Source of the DNA: Ectocarpus siliculosus
Lineage: Eukaryota; Sar; Phaeophyceae; Ectocarpales; Ectocarpaceae
DNA: 64,000 bases
Direction: 5' to 3'
Assembly (NCBI GenBank): GCA_000310025.1
Contig: FN648038.1
Coordinates: 370,361-434,360 of the forward strand
Within the stretch, counting starts at the first letter, position 1; the number at the start of each line of letters is the position of its first letter. The position numbers and the translations under genes were made by a program. Below the pieces are notes generated by a model. It saw nothing but the letters and a program-made list of their open reading frames with translations, did not search any database and was not told where the DNA came from. Positions 22,401-35,500 of this stretch are shown here, one piece after another.

Positions 22401-25400
22401 GATGCTCCAAGCGCACAAGTAATGCAGCCGTCAGGGCAGAATTGGGGATCCAATCCCTACGGTCGGGAAGAGACGCAAGGAAGCTGACATGGCAGTATCG
22501 CATGTTCGGGATGGGAGAGGAGAGGTTGCCGAGAATAGTATGGGAGGCGAAGTGGGCAAACAAAAAGAGGGGTAGACAACCCACGGTATGGGTCAAGGTT
22601 GTAGAGGACGTATGGAAAGGGTTAGACATCGACGAAGATGAAACGCTGGAAACGGAGGGTCGACAGGGGTTCAAGGAGAAGATATCTGTTGCTTGTGCCG
22701 AGAGAGAAAAACATAATCTAAGGAAAGCAACCAAGGATAAGGAGGGTCTAGAAGTGTACGGAATGTTGAAAGAAGGAATCGGGTTCAAGGATTACCTACA
22801 TGGACCAATGGGTGCAGGGACAAAGCTTGAGGTCAAATTCAGAACCGGGGACATAGGCCTTCGAGAACGTCGACGAAGACATAGGACGGTAGACGACGAA
22901 GACGACAAGTTCAAATGTGATCGCGACTTCGAATGCGAAGACCGTGTTCATGTAGTCGCGGAATGTCTGTGGTACGAAGAGGAGAGGGAAGTGTACATGA
23001 CTGAGCTGGGAAGAATACAAGCGAGGTAAAGGGAGATGTTTGAGGCATGGAATAGAGGGGAGAGGACGGGTAGCTGTACTGGGGAGTAGGAAGTGGTTTG
23101 AAAAGGCGGGAAGGGATATCGTTAGGATAGACAGACTAGGGAAGGCATTTTTGAGCCACCGTTGGGAAAGTAGGAAGGAACGATTGTCCATCGGTGATCG
23201 GTCCTGTGGGAACAATGCTCCGTCCTCTCGAGGACGCGTAGTCAATGGTCTAACCGCGAAGGCATGCCAAAACATGAGAGTACGCCCCCCCCCCCCCCCC
23301 TCCTTCCCTGTCCTCCCACTCTCCACTGACGACAGAGTCCCCGCAACCTTTAGCGTGCATTCCTCCCAGCACCCCGTCCCGAAAAATTCGAGCCCTGACC
23401 GGCCGAGATCCCCCCTCGGCAGCGACGACCTACGCAACCTGGAGGCAAAAAAAGACCACAACGAGTCCGACACGGAAGAAGGCAAGGGTATTGACGACTT
23501 GTTCGGCCCGGCGTCGTCCTGCTCACCAAATGAAACCGGGGAGGGAGGAGGGGGAGCGGCAAGTGGAGGGAGAAAGCAGGATGACAACAGCGGTGGCAAG
23601 GAAATCCTATCCGATGAGGGTGGGAAGGAGCAGGAGGAGGTGGGCGAGGGAGCTTTCTCTCCCGCAAGCGGGAGCGGGGGCGAGGTAACGCCGGCCCCAG
23701 CGGCAGTGGAGGACACTAGCAAGTGGTGCTCGGTTTCCCCGGAGCAAGGCGTTTTGCTTCCGGGAGAGAGGCTCGAAGTAAAGTTCACGCTACTGGTGAG
23801 CACAGCTTGTTCAAATGTTGGCAGATGGTCCGCGCGAGAAGTAAGCGTCTATATATCTGTAGCAATCGTGGCGACGCCGACGTGAAGAGAGGGAATCGTC
23901 GTCGACAATCGTTGGGAGATTGCAGCCTTCATGAAGGCGATCTCCCAACGTATCGTAGAAAAGGTTGCCGGCATAGACTGGGGAGATGGAGGGGTCGGAT
24001 ATACGGGCGAGCTATGGAGACGACACCGCTCTCACGGATGGATATTGTTTATAGAGAGCATCGATACTTTTGAAATGCAGTCGTTTGTGCTGGCGTCGTG
24101 GCTCGTTCTGCACCCCTTGGGCAGGTCTTCGGCTTGGCCGGCCGCGCCTTGGCCACCGGACGGATGTCTAGCATCCTTGACGACATCCACGTTCTCAGAG
24201 TTGAGCGAGGCAGTGACAGGTAAGTGTCCCCGACAATGTTCAGCAGGTAGAAACGCACCAATCAGGAGCTGCGGGCTCTTGCGACTGTACCTGCCCAACA
24301 GCCTGCGGGTGTGTTGAGTCCGTCGGCTGAGCGAAGTGCCGACTCGATAATTCTCTGCTGCCGCCTTGTGTGGAATGTTCAATACGCGCGTCTTACTGTT
24401 GACAATATGCCCGAATGTCTACGTCTGTTATTTTTTCTAAAACTGACCGTGTATGCCACCGAAGCCTAGCACAGCCCGTAGATGTTGACTAAGTTTGTGA
24501 TGTTTGAGCCCTCTTTCACCCGCGCAAGAAGCAAGATCCCTTATTTCAGAGCGGTCCCGTCTTCAGGTATATCGCTGTGAGCGGGAACTACGAGGCGTCC
24601 GTCTACGGGAGTACCCTCCCGGCCATGATGTCCCCCAAACCAATCTCAGCGACGCTGAACAGTTCAACCGACGCCGCAAGCAACGTAGCGCGCGGGGGCG
24701 GGCTTTATGAGGGCCGCCGCATAGGGACGGGGGACGACGAGGGTGCACGGCGGCACGAGGGGACGGCAGCGGGGGCCATCAGTGGTTCCGTCACGGTTCC
24801 TCTGGTGGATGCTGACGCTGGCAGAGAAGACGGAGCGGGAGCTCGTATGTCCTCCGGGCAGGTAGGTTTGGCGTGAAGTATGGTCTTGAACCCCTTGCAG
24901 TGAACTGCTGTTGTGACCACCTGAAAGTTGCGCAGGTTGGAGAAACGTGTCAATCTATACATTGTGCGTCACTTTCACGGCAATGCCTGCTTAGAAGAAC
25001 TATATTACGTCGTGAAACAAGAAAGGTTACCAGGCCACTGACTGTACTTGAGGCCGATTGGGAGGTGTTCTGGATATCAGTTTAGACGTTGGTGACCCGA
25101 TGGTTCAATGAAAGCACGGACAGGTGGCAACCACCTATTTGGCGCCGACTATGTCCATGATCTGGGGGGTGTTGTAGTCTTGGCCCTCGTATTTTTCTAA
25201 TGCACCGCCTTCCTTGGTTCGGGGTATTGTTGGGCATAACTGTCGGGCTTGGCGAGGCCTCTTGCCACGGCCGGAGGACGTCGCCCGTAGTGGCTCTCAA
25301 TAATTAACGGTTTTGAAGAATACGAATTTTCTTAAAGCTTCGGGAGCGAGGCAGACAAGTTATCGCATTTCCGCAAAGCCACCAATATGGCCGTTTCCCG

Positions 25401-27104
25401 ATGGAGTTGCGCTAGATGTGACGAGTTAGGATCTGTCCCGCGGTAATGATCTACGGCAAGGGGTTAGGGTAGGCTACAACATGTACTTAACAATACTGCT
25501 CGAAACGAATGAGCATTTCATGGAACATCGCAACGCCTCTTCCTACAGCTACAATACCAACTGCATCGAAACCTAGCTTGAGGCCCAAGCGGCAGCACCA
25601 CAATCGATCCCACGCTAGGGGAAGGAACGAAGGTCGTAGCGAGCATTATCCCCGAGCACTGTGTGCTCCTTTTCCCCACCAGGTCATACGTTGCGGTGCC
25701 ATGTTTCGCTTGCCATCTCGCAGAAGACAGTACGGATTCCACGCCAGGTCTGGAGGATGGTGGACGCTCTGTTGAAGGATTCTCACTATGATCAACCCGG
25801 GTTACTTGTGGACAAGGGCAACGAGCAAGAAATTCTGGGAATCCGAGCTGCGGTGAACGCCGGGGCTGAGTTTCCACCACATTGCGCGAACTCCATGGTC
25901 GAGGCAAGTTTATTTCGAGAGGGATTTCATAATACCGCGTTCTTCTACGGTAGGCTCTTGCCAATGACGTCGAGAGCCACCAGGTGGACGACGAAGCGCC
26001 CCAAGACGACGGCGTCGGTCGGTTGTTGACCGAAAGAGGAGCACCTTCCCCAAAATTGAACCAAGGTCTGGGTGAAACGCCGCACAAAATGCTTCGTATA
26101 CTTGAGACTCCCGCCGATTAGCTCTACACGTTCCGCACTGCTGCCGCATCGCACCCAAACAGGCGTTGGTAACCCTGCTGGGAAGTCTTTCGTCTTCGGT
26201 CATCCCCGAAAGCGCGTGGGCGGCCGTCTCGGAGGCAGTGGCAGAGCTCGATGCCGAAGAGAGAGCAAGCGCGTTGATGGGCGGTATGCCGACGTTGAAC
26301 CGAGACGTCTTCGAGTACCTCAGTAGGTGCGCAAGTAGTTTACTATTTCGACGAACCTGAACGGCCATGGGTTGTACTTGGCTTTCAGCCAGCAGACTGT
26401 CGGCGTTGCCCTTGCCCGAATGCTGGCGTGTTGCAGCAGTCGGCGTTAGAAAGGGAGATAAACTTGGTGTTCAGAGTGTATCTAATCCCGTGCTTTCCCC
26501 AGACAGACTTGCTTGTGCTGCAAAAAACCGCGCGGAGATATCTTGCAGTCCACCTTGTTTTCTGCGCCATCAATCGACTTTGGTGTCGTGTTCTGCCGGC
26601 TGATGTCACGAAGCCGTCAGTCAAGGCACGATCCACCAAACCTACTTCTCGCCCCCCCCATCTCAAGCAAACTGACCTCCGTTCGTGCTTGTATGTTGCA
26701 GCTTTTTCAAGTTCTTACTATCGCGTGGCGACAACAATGGACTCACCGCGGAGGAAATAGTCTCGGTACAACGCTCCTGCCTGTTGCCTGACGCGTGGCG
26801 CCCTGCTCGCTTTAGGAGCGCGGGAACACCGCCATTAGATGGGCGTCATTCTCAAGGGTCGATGGGCGAGGATGATGAGGGTGGGGATAGGGGAGTTCGG
26901 GGGCAACACCCGACCAGCAACCGAGATGATTGCCAGCACCACAATGCGAAGGCAGGAGGCGGGAAGCATGCGGAGATAGGGGTGGCACAGGACAGGAAAG
27001 GAACCTCTTGCGGCGTTAGTGGCGTCAGCGGACAAGATATTACTACTGGCGAATTAGATGTGTTAGGTCCCGTGCTGCATCATATTCTGATGGGCGAGCG
27101 TTGA
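11022..27104 (+). CDS. OCRL/INPP5B: OCRL/INPP5B-type inositol polyphosphate 5-phosphatase with ASH and RhoGAP-like domains
   Basis: Nineteen exons join in frame (6696 nt, 2231 residues): 11022-11204, 12333-14239, 14522-14609, 15029-15262, 15657-16200, 16531-16682, 17002-18327, 18717-18888, 19401-19474, 20148-20335, 20419-20473, 20915-20995, 21495-21589, 23336-23795, 24125-24219, 24567-24861, 25724-25903, 26163-26326, 26702-27104. The enzyme removes the 5-phosphate from phosphoinositides on endosomal and Golgi membranes. Residues 1-697 are low-complexity, Ser/Arg-rich. Catalytic motifs follow in order: GTWNVNAK, YAIGFQELVDLNA, MGNKGGVG, SSHLAAH, FGDLNYRI, FPPTYKY, PAWCDRIL, SDHKPV, so activity is likely. 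Exon 17002-18327 inserts about 430 Ser/Arg-rich residues before FGDLNYRI. ASH spans about 1669-1895 (FGDVQYGVPQTRSVWIANTG; YIAVSGNYEASVYGSTLP) with its own Ser/Gly/Glu-rich insert. RhoGAP-like spans about 1984-2225 (VWRMVDALL; ANSMVEALVTLLGSL) without a recognisable Arg finger, as in OCRL. Introns after 15262 and 25903 are GC-AG. Confidence 0.9.
13857..13923 (+). repeat. In-frame hexanucleotide repeat coding for (Gly-Val)n
   Basis: About eleven GTTGGC-type units lie in exon 2 of the OCRL-like gene and encode alternating Gly and Val with one Ser. The unit is six bases, so length changes keep the frame. It sits in the disordered N-terminal region between two Arg/Ser motifs. Confidence 0.9.
16361..16490. 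repeat. (CTGT)n microsatellite, then CT/GT-rich tract
   Basis: Roughly 24 CTGT units with one variant (TTGT) run to about 16456, then CTCTGT, GT and CT-rich sequence. It lies in intron 5 of the OCRL-like gene, ending about 40 bases before the acceptor at 16530, and so forms the extended pyrimidine-rich region in front of it. Open frames across it are artefacts. Confidence 0.95.
21784..23302 (+). mobile_element. 5'-truncated LINE (non-LTR retrotransposon), degraded, in OCRL intron 13
   Basis: It begins inside a reverse transcriptase domain: CPLSPTLFQVFINDL at about 21800-21865, the catalytic box as FANDFFG (normally FADD) at about 21941-21961, and WRLSVNVKKSAVMVCNE. After a frameshift near 22105 a 299-residue frame (22130-23029) continues the thumb and C-terminal region: YLGLEIAKDCSWNAHMSKV, LKTVIVPPLEYAGEVWEG, and a Cys/His cluster (C-x5-C-x6-H-x4-C) near its end. 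Another frameshift near 23029 leads to about 23200. The 3' end (23200-23300) closes with a 16-C run, and the same end sequence is found alone at 884-952 and 63490-63607. The altered YADD box and the frameshifts make it inactive. It lies in sense orientation in the OCRL-like intron 21590-23335, whose acceptor is still good. Confidence 0.85.
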
Positions 27105-29561
27105 GTCGGGCCTGCGCACGTTCTTGTCGAGAAGAGTACATGGAAACCCGCGGAAGGACAAGATTCTGTCTCACGTGTATCTTACAAGAAGACGACGATG
27201 TATCTTCTGTGGCCGTCCACGGGATCAGCCTGTATGATGAGTTCCCGAGCATTGTGTTCTTTCCATGGCCACAGTCGTACGAGATTCATCATGCGAAACC
27301 ACTTTAGTCTAGACCGGTTTCACGTACGAATCTCCAGCCCCCATGGCGTAATCTATGGCTCGTAGTAGTAGCAGGGCAGAGTCCCCATCAGTATGCAAAA
27401 GTGGAATACCCAAGCACCGTACAATAAAAACACAAAAAAATGTAGCCAGTCCTCTGCGTGAGAGGCGGTCGGCGTCCAGCGTGTCACTTGTAGCAATATT
27501 TCCCAGTGCACTATGACGGTCTCCCCACTTCGCAGTGCGCTCTGTCGCCCTCCCATCTCTCGGCATGCCCCATATGTGATGATATTTTTTCCTCTACTGA
27601 AGAATGCCGCGGACTAAACACTAGCGAAATGCGTTGATGGTTTAGTATTGTATTCACGTACACTATTGTTTCTGTCCTCTACCCTGTCCGCCGTCTTCAA
27701 GGAAAAAGTAGGGGTTTCTTCTCCAAGCATGAATCCAAGGACACTCCCACCACTTGCGGATTCCTCACGCTCATTAGCAAGTCCACACAGACCTGAAGCA
27801 AATGGGACGAGAGTATGTTTCGCGACTAGCTCCTTGGGGCCATTCAGTTGGATTTCACCGGCAAGCACGTGCCCCGATGAAGCTTGACACCCCCCGATCA
27901 CGACCACCTCCAAGAAAAACGGAGGGTGGGCACCGCACAAACCAAAGTCGACTGTCTTAGTATTTCGTGTTCTTTTTCCTCGAACATATTCTGGACAGCT
28001 ATCGTCCCTCAGATACTAACGAATTAATATACGGGCGAAATGCGAAATCATTTGTCGGTATCTGAGGCCATCATTGGCGTTTCATCTTGCCAATCTTGCA
28101 ACATCAGCGGCGGAGGAGCGTACGGTTAATACACTGTGTTCCCCATTTCTCGCGTAGAAGGAGGAAATGGTCTACAAAACTTTCTTCGAAAAATACTACA
28201 CTATCCCTTAAATACCATGATCAAAACCCAGTGATCAAACCCGCCCGTCGAACTCCGAGGTCTTTCTACATAGTTTTCGGGCAAAACAACGCCCCATACC
28301 TAACGAGGACGGGGGACAACTGGTACCACGCTCCCGTCCGCCTGAACAAGAACTTTCCAGCGATGTCCACAAAAAGAACACATACGATTATCACAACTAA
28401 AAACTCTGTTTCTACGTGGACCACATGCTTGTGAGGACGTTGCGAAAGCGATATACCCTGATTAGGGCACTAGAAATACTAACGCCAACGCAACACCTCA
28501 AGGGTGTCAAGGGTCACCCCGTGGGGGGAACGTCATACCGGTCTTGCTACAGGCTCACGAACCCTACGTGATTTGGCGTCCGATACTTGCAACGTCGACA
28601 AGACCAGAAACAATGAGATCACCTTCGTACGATACCATCGATAACCACTCTAACGCTTCCGGGACAGAGGCAACGACTAGGTACCTCCCCAGGAACATAC
28701 AACATGGTTCATTCTGCAAACTTCTGTTGACACACACGATGCGGGTGATACAACGGAGGGTCTTCAACGGTGACTTTCGGCGGCGTCGGCCTGGCGTTTG
28801 GCCTCCATAAGGTCGCTTGGACACGAGGGGCAGCATGGATCGATTTGGTGTCGAAAGAAGGTACGCAACGCGCGCGCGGCGTTCGTCGGCATCGGAGGGG
28901 GGGGTGTTTTTGTGAAGGCTTGCCTCGGTCGGGGTGTGCACGGTTGGGAGTTTCAATGTTACAGCAGTGGTGCACGAGTTCCGCTTGAAGTCGAACGAAG
29001 TGAGCCGTTCGGTCGATGTTCTAGGGAAGGGGAACAGCTAGATGAAGAGGTCGGTGCACGATGGCGTTATAAGTCACTTTGACTAGCAGCACATGACAAG
29101 GCAAAAGGCGTTTCGAGCGACCTATTCCATAATATGGGCAATTTGTTATGGGAGGTAACTGTTCAACGAGGAGGTGAGCACGCGAAGCATTCCGTTTGTC
29201 GTTCAAAGTCTCAAATATCGCCACTTCATCATGCATGGGAACGAACAGGTCGAAAAAATGAAATCTTGCTTCCATTCTATCGAATGTCTTTTACGGAACT
29301 CGCAACTTTCATTTTCCTATGGCCAAAAAGAATATTCGATAGAACTCTTCACACACAAAGAGGACGAACACACGCACAACGTTTCGTCCCAAAAGAATGA
29401 GATTTTTTTGTTTCTTGCCCTATATAGCAACAAGGTCGATCGAGAAGCTTAGAAAATACTCCTAAGCCTTGAGCACCCTGAAACGGAGCCAGTACACAAG
29501 AACCTATAGAAGCAGCAACACTATGAAAGAGCACCCAAGCTGCTCCACTCAACCTTCGTTC
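27105..29561. other. Convergent intergenic region; no gene recognised
   Basis: The space between the OCRL-like stop (27104) and the stop of GT61 copy A (29562), so both 3' UTRs must lie here. An ORF at 28087-28434 on the plus strand is uninterrupted but has no recognisable motif and no good splice context. Nothing else could be supported. Confidence 0.5.
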
Positions 29562-32500
29562 TCACCGCGCGAGGCTGACGACTTCATCGACGTTCGGTTC
29601 GTACCAAGAATCACAAGGGTCGTCCCCTGGGTCGCTTCCGGTGTGTCGGGCGTAAATGTGCTGCAGCTGTCATCAAAGGCAAGGGCAGCAAAGCGTTTTG
29701 GGCCGGGCTGAGAAAAGTTCAGGTACTACTGCGTTCTCTCGCAATGAACCAGACTCTATTTTTCCGTGCTCAATACCCAAACGATGGACCTTCTCCTTTT
29801 TTCCACACTCTTAACGCCACACGCGAGGCTCGCGCGAAGGAAAGTTTTCGATTTCGGAGGATTGTTGTCGCAAGCCACGTTTGTAGTGCTCTCTCTTCCA
29901 ATGAGAGCCGGGAGACTACGCAGGCACCTTCCAGCATTCTGTACGACGCGTACCATCAAAGGCGACAGAGATCAACGCCGTAGCACGTCTTTGTGGTACA
30001 AGTATGGCATTAGAACCAACCGCAGAGAAAGTGACACTATTTCGCGTGAGGAGTATTCACGATTCAATGGCACCATGAAGCAACCACGAAGCATGGAATC
30101 GCTGAATCAAACGCAACCTGGATTACGTACGCCGAAATACGTACAATTTGTAGATCTCGATCGTTTGAAGCCAAGTCAGAAACTTGTCTTGGCTGGTTTG
30201 TTTGGCGATTTCAATGCAGAATACGGAATAGATAGACGAGACTTTGACATTATAGTTATTGAAGACTGACTCGCAGGCTGTCGCGCGATCCTCTATGAAA
30301 TCTTCTGGGCTTAGACTATTTGTTGTTGGTTTCTGCGTTTGGAGGCAGCTCTGCGCTATACCTGCAAACACCCGGACGATCGTGGTCTTGGCCGTTTGCC
30401 CCAAGCAGACAAACAAAAACCCCGGACCACAAGAAAACTGGCCAATCATGCGTAGCACGACGCCCACGTATACCACAGTCTCAAACCACCGCCAACCTTT
30501 ATTGCGAGGTTTACATAGCACGCTGGGCAGTCGATGGGACCAATCTCGAGGATCATGGTGTGTAGTGGCGACACCACCATGTTCGACAGCCCGGCGCCGT
30601 GAGGGCCCACTATCATGGACGCCGTAGCGAACATCCCCAGCTGTGCCCGGATATGCTCTACGCCGTTGAATTCCACCACGTCAAAGTCCGGGAAGTTCTG
30701 GGCAAGCGCCTCTCGAACCTTGCAGTGAGCAGGTTTTCCGGAAGGACAAGGTAGATCATTAGGGATATACGTAGCTTCAGGGCTCTGCTTTCAATATCAC
30801 CCTTGTGGAAGACTACGCCAAGACTACCCTCGACACATTCAATAACGACCGATCGAATGTGGAAACCATAACATGCCGACGTTCCGAGCCGAAATGGGCG
30901 GTCTTTTCACGACGAGCTTCTGTTTCGACCAACTATGCCTTACGGCAATACGCAGCGGACTTTCCCCCCGCAGAACACAAACGCCACCGCCTACCACTCG
31001 GCTACGGCACACCACACTTCATCACACAGGTGGGTCTACACGACGAACGATCTCCACGTGCTCTTTCCCCACCCGCCCAGACAAGTGTGCGATGCGTCAG
31101 CCATGTAGTCCAAGCACTCTTGGCAGTGTGACACAAGAACCATTCGGGGTAACTTGCGCACCTCGGCGTTGTTTTGGAGGCCCCGTTTCTTCACTCGCAC
31201 GACTAGCACGATGACGGGCCGAGGAGGAACAGGGGGTACGCCCCCAGTGTGCGGGTACATCCCCTGGAGAAACATTCCGCGTCGACAGGTCACGGGTCGG
31301 CATGGACTGAGAGGGTCGATCCGTGTGCATGCCATGGTAAGGGTCCTGACGTGAAAAATCCTCGTTCAGCAAGAAGACACCATTTGACCCGTGCCTTTTG
31401 AGTGACATCGCATGAAGCAGGAGAGCTGGCCGAATGGAAACAAGGCCTTTCCTGAACCATCGCTGAGACACAGATTTCGCCAACACTTGCGGTTGACATA
31501 TAACGTTGCTTTGTCCCCTTCGTGTGACTGCAGTACATCCAAAACACTCGAGCATGCCGATGTTGCGTGCATTATTGGTACCGCCCCATGGGAAAGTAGT
31601 CTCACCGGACGTCCCACGAGTTGAACCCGTGGGAAGTTCTCCAAATTGAACTCAATCGATGACCACGGGGCGGAAAGCATGGCCAATGGGCCGCCAATCA
31701 CCGCAAAACTACAACCCGTGATGGCGCATAGGACGTTTCCTCCCAATCCGGCGACCATGAATCGCCATGAACCGTCCTGAACGAATCGCCACGAGTCATA
31801 ATTGACTGCTCATTGGACCGCCCAAGAGCCAGCCATGGGTGGGCCAGCCATGGGTGGGCTACCCATGGGTCGCTATGATGGCTCGATTAGGTTGATGTGC
31901 TCTATTTGTCTTTGTATTTCTTCGATGCCAAATGGACGGTACGGATTGTCATTGACATTGGACACCGAGCGCGCGCCGTGAATATCTTTTGCCAACGGCC
32001 CCCGTCGCCTCACGGTCGACCCAAAAGGCCGCAGACGCCTACGGGTGGCCCATACGTGGAAAGTAAGCAGCCCACGGGGCATCCGACAATGCGTCCAATG
32101 AGCGACTAACAGACGTCCTACGGGCGGGATTTGGGCTGCTCATATCCAACATAACACCCCATTAGTGACCCAAGGGCCGTCGCGTGTGTAATTGAGGACC
32201 ACATCTCCCCACTAGTACGTACCTGCAGCAAGTGGTGCCTCAGCAGATTGACCATTGCCGCGTTGGGCTTGCCGCACACCGTCGAAGGCGGCACGATCGC
32301 TAGATCCGCATGAATCTGACAGAAAACGTTAGCCGACGAGCGAAACGAGAACACACAACCGATGTCTATTGCGGCGTGCATTTACGGTTCACATCCGTAA
32401 GCAGATGCATGACGGATATGCTGTTTTCCAAGGCCAAGCCGACGGCTATTATAAAGTCCCAAGTGACACCTGTGGCATACCCTCCAACACGACCTTCTCC

Positions 32501-35500
32501 ATGCCGTGCGGTACCGGTGCGGGTGAAAGAAATGCCCTAGCACACAGCATGCTAGCAAGCACATCTGGGCAGTACACGGTCACGAACCAGCTTGTTCGAA
32601 CAAAGCAGCGTCGTACTCGGCGTTTGAACTACTTCATCGCGTCACACGCGCCGCCATTCAAGCATGGAATATTTCCCCACAGCAAGGGCGCAAGACTTGG
32701 AGCGTTTCCCCCCGAAAATCTTCCAGAAGCAGATTTAATACTGACCGGCTTCGGAATGTTGCATGTATGCATATACAAACTGCTGTATCTATTTTCTTCC
32801 CACCGTCGGGAAAACTGAAAAGGAAATATCAACTCCGATTTTCTCATCCAACGATTACGGGCAGGACGTTCGCCAATCGTCCCCATGGCCCCATGCAACG
32901 TGTACAAACGGAGCCCCTGCCTTGAGCGAGAACGGCCGAAGGCCAAGCACACCACCCACCATGCTGACAAACAGGATGCGATCGCTTTCGATGCCGACCA
33001 GCTCCAAGAGCTCGCGCATGTACTTCTGGTGGGCTGCAGCTGGTGTGTTATGCAACGCAACCTTCGTAAGCCATCGGGGACGACGACATGGTCAGGTTAG
33101 AATGTGCGAGATCGCCAAGTGAAAGCAGACGTGCTAGAGAGGGGCATCCCTACGCGACTTAACGAAGCACGCTATCTGAATGCTTCCCTTTTTTTATCTC
33201 CACGCAACGTACTCGAACGCAGGGCGCAAGCAGGAGGGAGAGTAGGGACCATGTCAAAAAATCGTACTCACACGATGATAGATCCACAAGGAGCTAATAG
33301 CTGGTCCTACCAAGGAAGCGAAGAAAAACTGCACCTTGACGTCAGGGTTTTCCATTAGCACGTCCTTCACGACGGTAATCCGCGATAAGTTCTCCACAAG
33401 GAGGTGGTAGTACGCTTGGCCATACTCCTGTGCCAGCACAACCACCTAGTGAACAAATGAAGAGGATCAAAACGAGGGGGGGCATAGCGCACAATTAACT
33501 GTTTGTAACCTCTAGTGAACAGTTACAAAACGAGGCAGACATTGTGTAGAACTACAGTGTGTATTCAAGAATCGTTCCTCAGCTGTGGGCCCTGTGCCGA
33601 ATCCTTTTGTGAAACAGCGTGCGCTCGATGTCGGACTCAGAAATCACCCTTAAAAGTACAATCCAATGTATGTAATAGCTTCGGGTTTCTGTGTCATTGG
33701 AGACGTGCTTTTCCATCCAAGGATGTAGAGAGCTCTCGCAACACGACCTCGAAAACTCGAACGGAGCGGCAGTTGGGCAAACGGGAAAGTATGAGATGGC
33801 TATTCACAAGAAGAAATCCACGCCTTTTCCGGTCGACTTCGCCTGGTTCTAGCTGCGTAAGCCATACGGCAGCAACAACCATTGAAAGCAACAACAAACC
33901 TCCCGCAAACATAGAACCCTTCAAGGTGTGAACGGGTTATGCCCCTGCCCTTGCATGGGTTCGAGATGTTTGCTTGCAATACTCGGTACTTCCAGGACGC
34001 CTTCGGACCCTCTCAGCATTCGTCTAAAAGGTTTCCACACGCATGCGGGTACCCACTCGGCACACCCCAATACAGTCTTGGTATGATGGCATCCATGAAG
34101 CCTCTTGTATCCATCAGGTGCAAGTCACGGCATGGATAGGAAGTCCTTGGGTTTCACCACAAGGTCGTCCGGTCTCAAACGAGGAATACGCCGCATGCAA
34201 ATAACTACCCTCTTGAAGTCTGTACCTTTTCGAAGCTCTCTGTGTCAGGCCGGTGTCTCGTGTTCGTGAGCGACGCCTTCTCGGTCGAACGGCAGGAGTT
34301 GGGCGCCACGAAAACCTGCGAATATAGGACGGGGGTGGCACCCTCGAGGACTGATGCTGCATGGGAAGCTTACTCTCGCTGGACATTATCTCTCTGCTCG
34401 AGCCGAACCTGCGGTGACGGACCTTTCAACTCCGAAAACAGAGCAATGCAGTAGAACGGAAACCTACAAGAGCCCCTTTTATCCTCCCGCCTATGCCCGA
34501 CCCTCTTCATGTGGAACCTGCTCTCGCTGAGATATCTGACCCACCCTACACGAAAAACAGATGCATACGCGTATCTATGAGCGCCTTGCCTTATCGTTCC
34601 AGAAATACCCGTCTCTGTTGATGAACACATCCGCCATGCTCACGACCGCTGAGACGCTCTCGTACCCGTCGCTCGCGAGTTTTTCCTCCGCAGGCCCGGT
34701 GGCGTAGGATGCGCTCAAATACCTGTCGGCAAAACGAGGTGCATGGTGAAGAGTTCCCTTCGGAAAAATCGAGGTGCGCGGCGAAGCGTTTCCTTGAGGG
34801 AATATTTTGCAAGAGACCAAGATTGGAGATCGGTGTCTTTCAGCGCAAGATCTGGTCGGCAAGCAGGCACTTCTGTTCATCCTTTCCCGGCGCTAGTTGA
34901 ATTTGGTCACCGTGTCCAAACCAACTTGGCTCTGCTAAGACCGGGTGTGTTTGCGTTCACCACGTGTCGGTTTCCGACGGTGCGACGAAAACGACGCGGC
35001 GTACATACTCCGTCCAGAAGATGCTGCCTATGACTCTTGCTACAGCCAACTAGCGCAAAGCGTCGGTATTGCTTGTGTCAAAAGACGCCTCACGATGAGT
35101 GAGGGTTGGACGGTTGATGCCTGCATACGCAATGGGCAGTCGAAGGAGTCTCTCACTTTGCCGCGGAATCGTCCCCCTCCTCGACGGCATCCAGGAATCG
35201 TTGCAGCATGGGTAGTTCCTCGAGGCCCTCTTGTGTCTCAACCCTCATGCTGAGGAGCCACGAAACCATGGGACGTACATAGGCACAAAAAAAAAAAAGC
35301 TGTTAGGAACGGGGGGGTTAGAATACGACTGTTGTACAACATATTTTTAGAATATTTTTGACGCTTTGTGCACTTTGCGGTGGTGTGTGTTTCGGTTGTC
35401 GTTGCTACTGTAGCACTGCGACGGAGGTTTTGCACTACCACCCCACAAGTAGTGTGTGCGCGGTTCGTATGGTCTTACCTTGAGAACAGAGAGTCCCTGA

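Noticed and set aside
21784-22788. 334-codon minus-strand ORF across the LINE
   Set aside because: The plus strand carries reverse transcriptase motifs; the minus frame is only its complement.
33694-33924. Minus-strand ORF with a signal-anchor-like start (MKGSMFAGGLLLLSMVVAAV)
   Set aside because: It lies within an intron of GT61 copy A, between exons that join in phase, has no counterpart in copy B, and cannot be linked to the enzyme. It might be worth revisiting if cDNA shows an alternative start.
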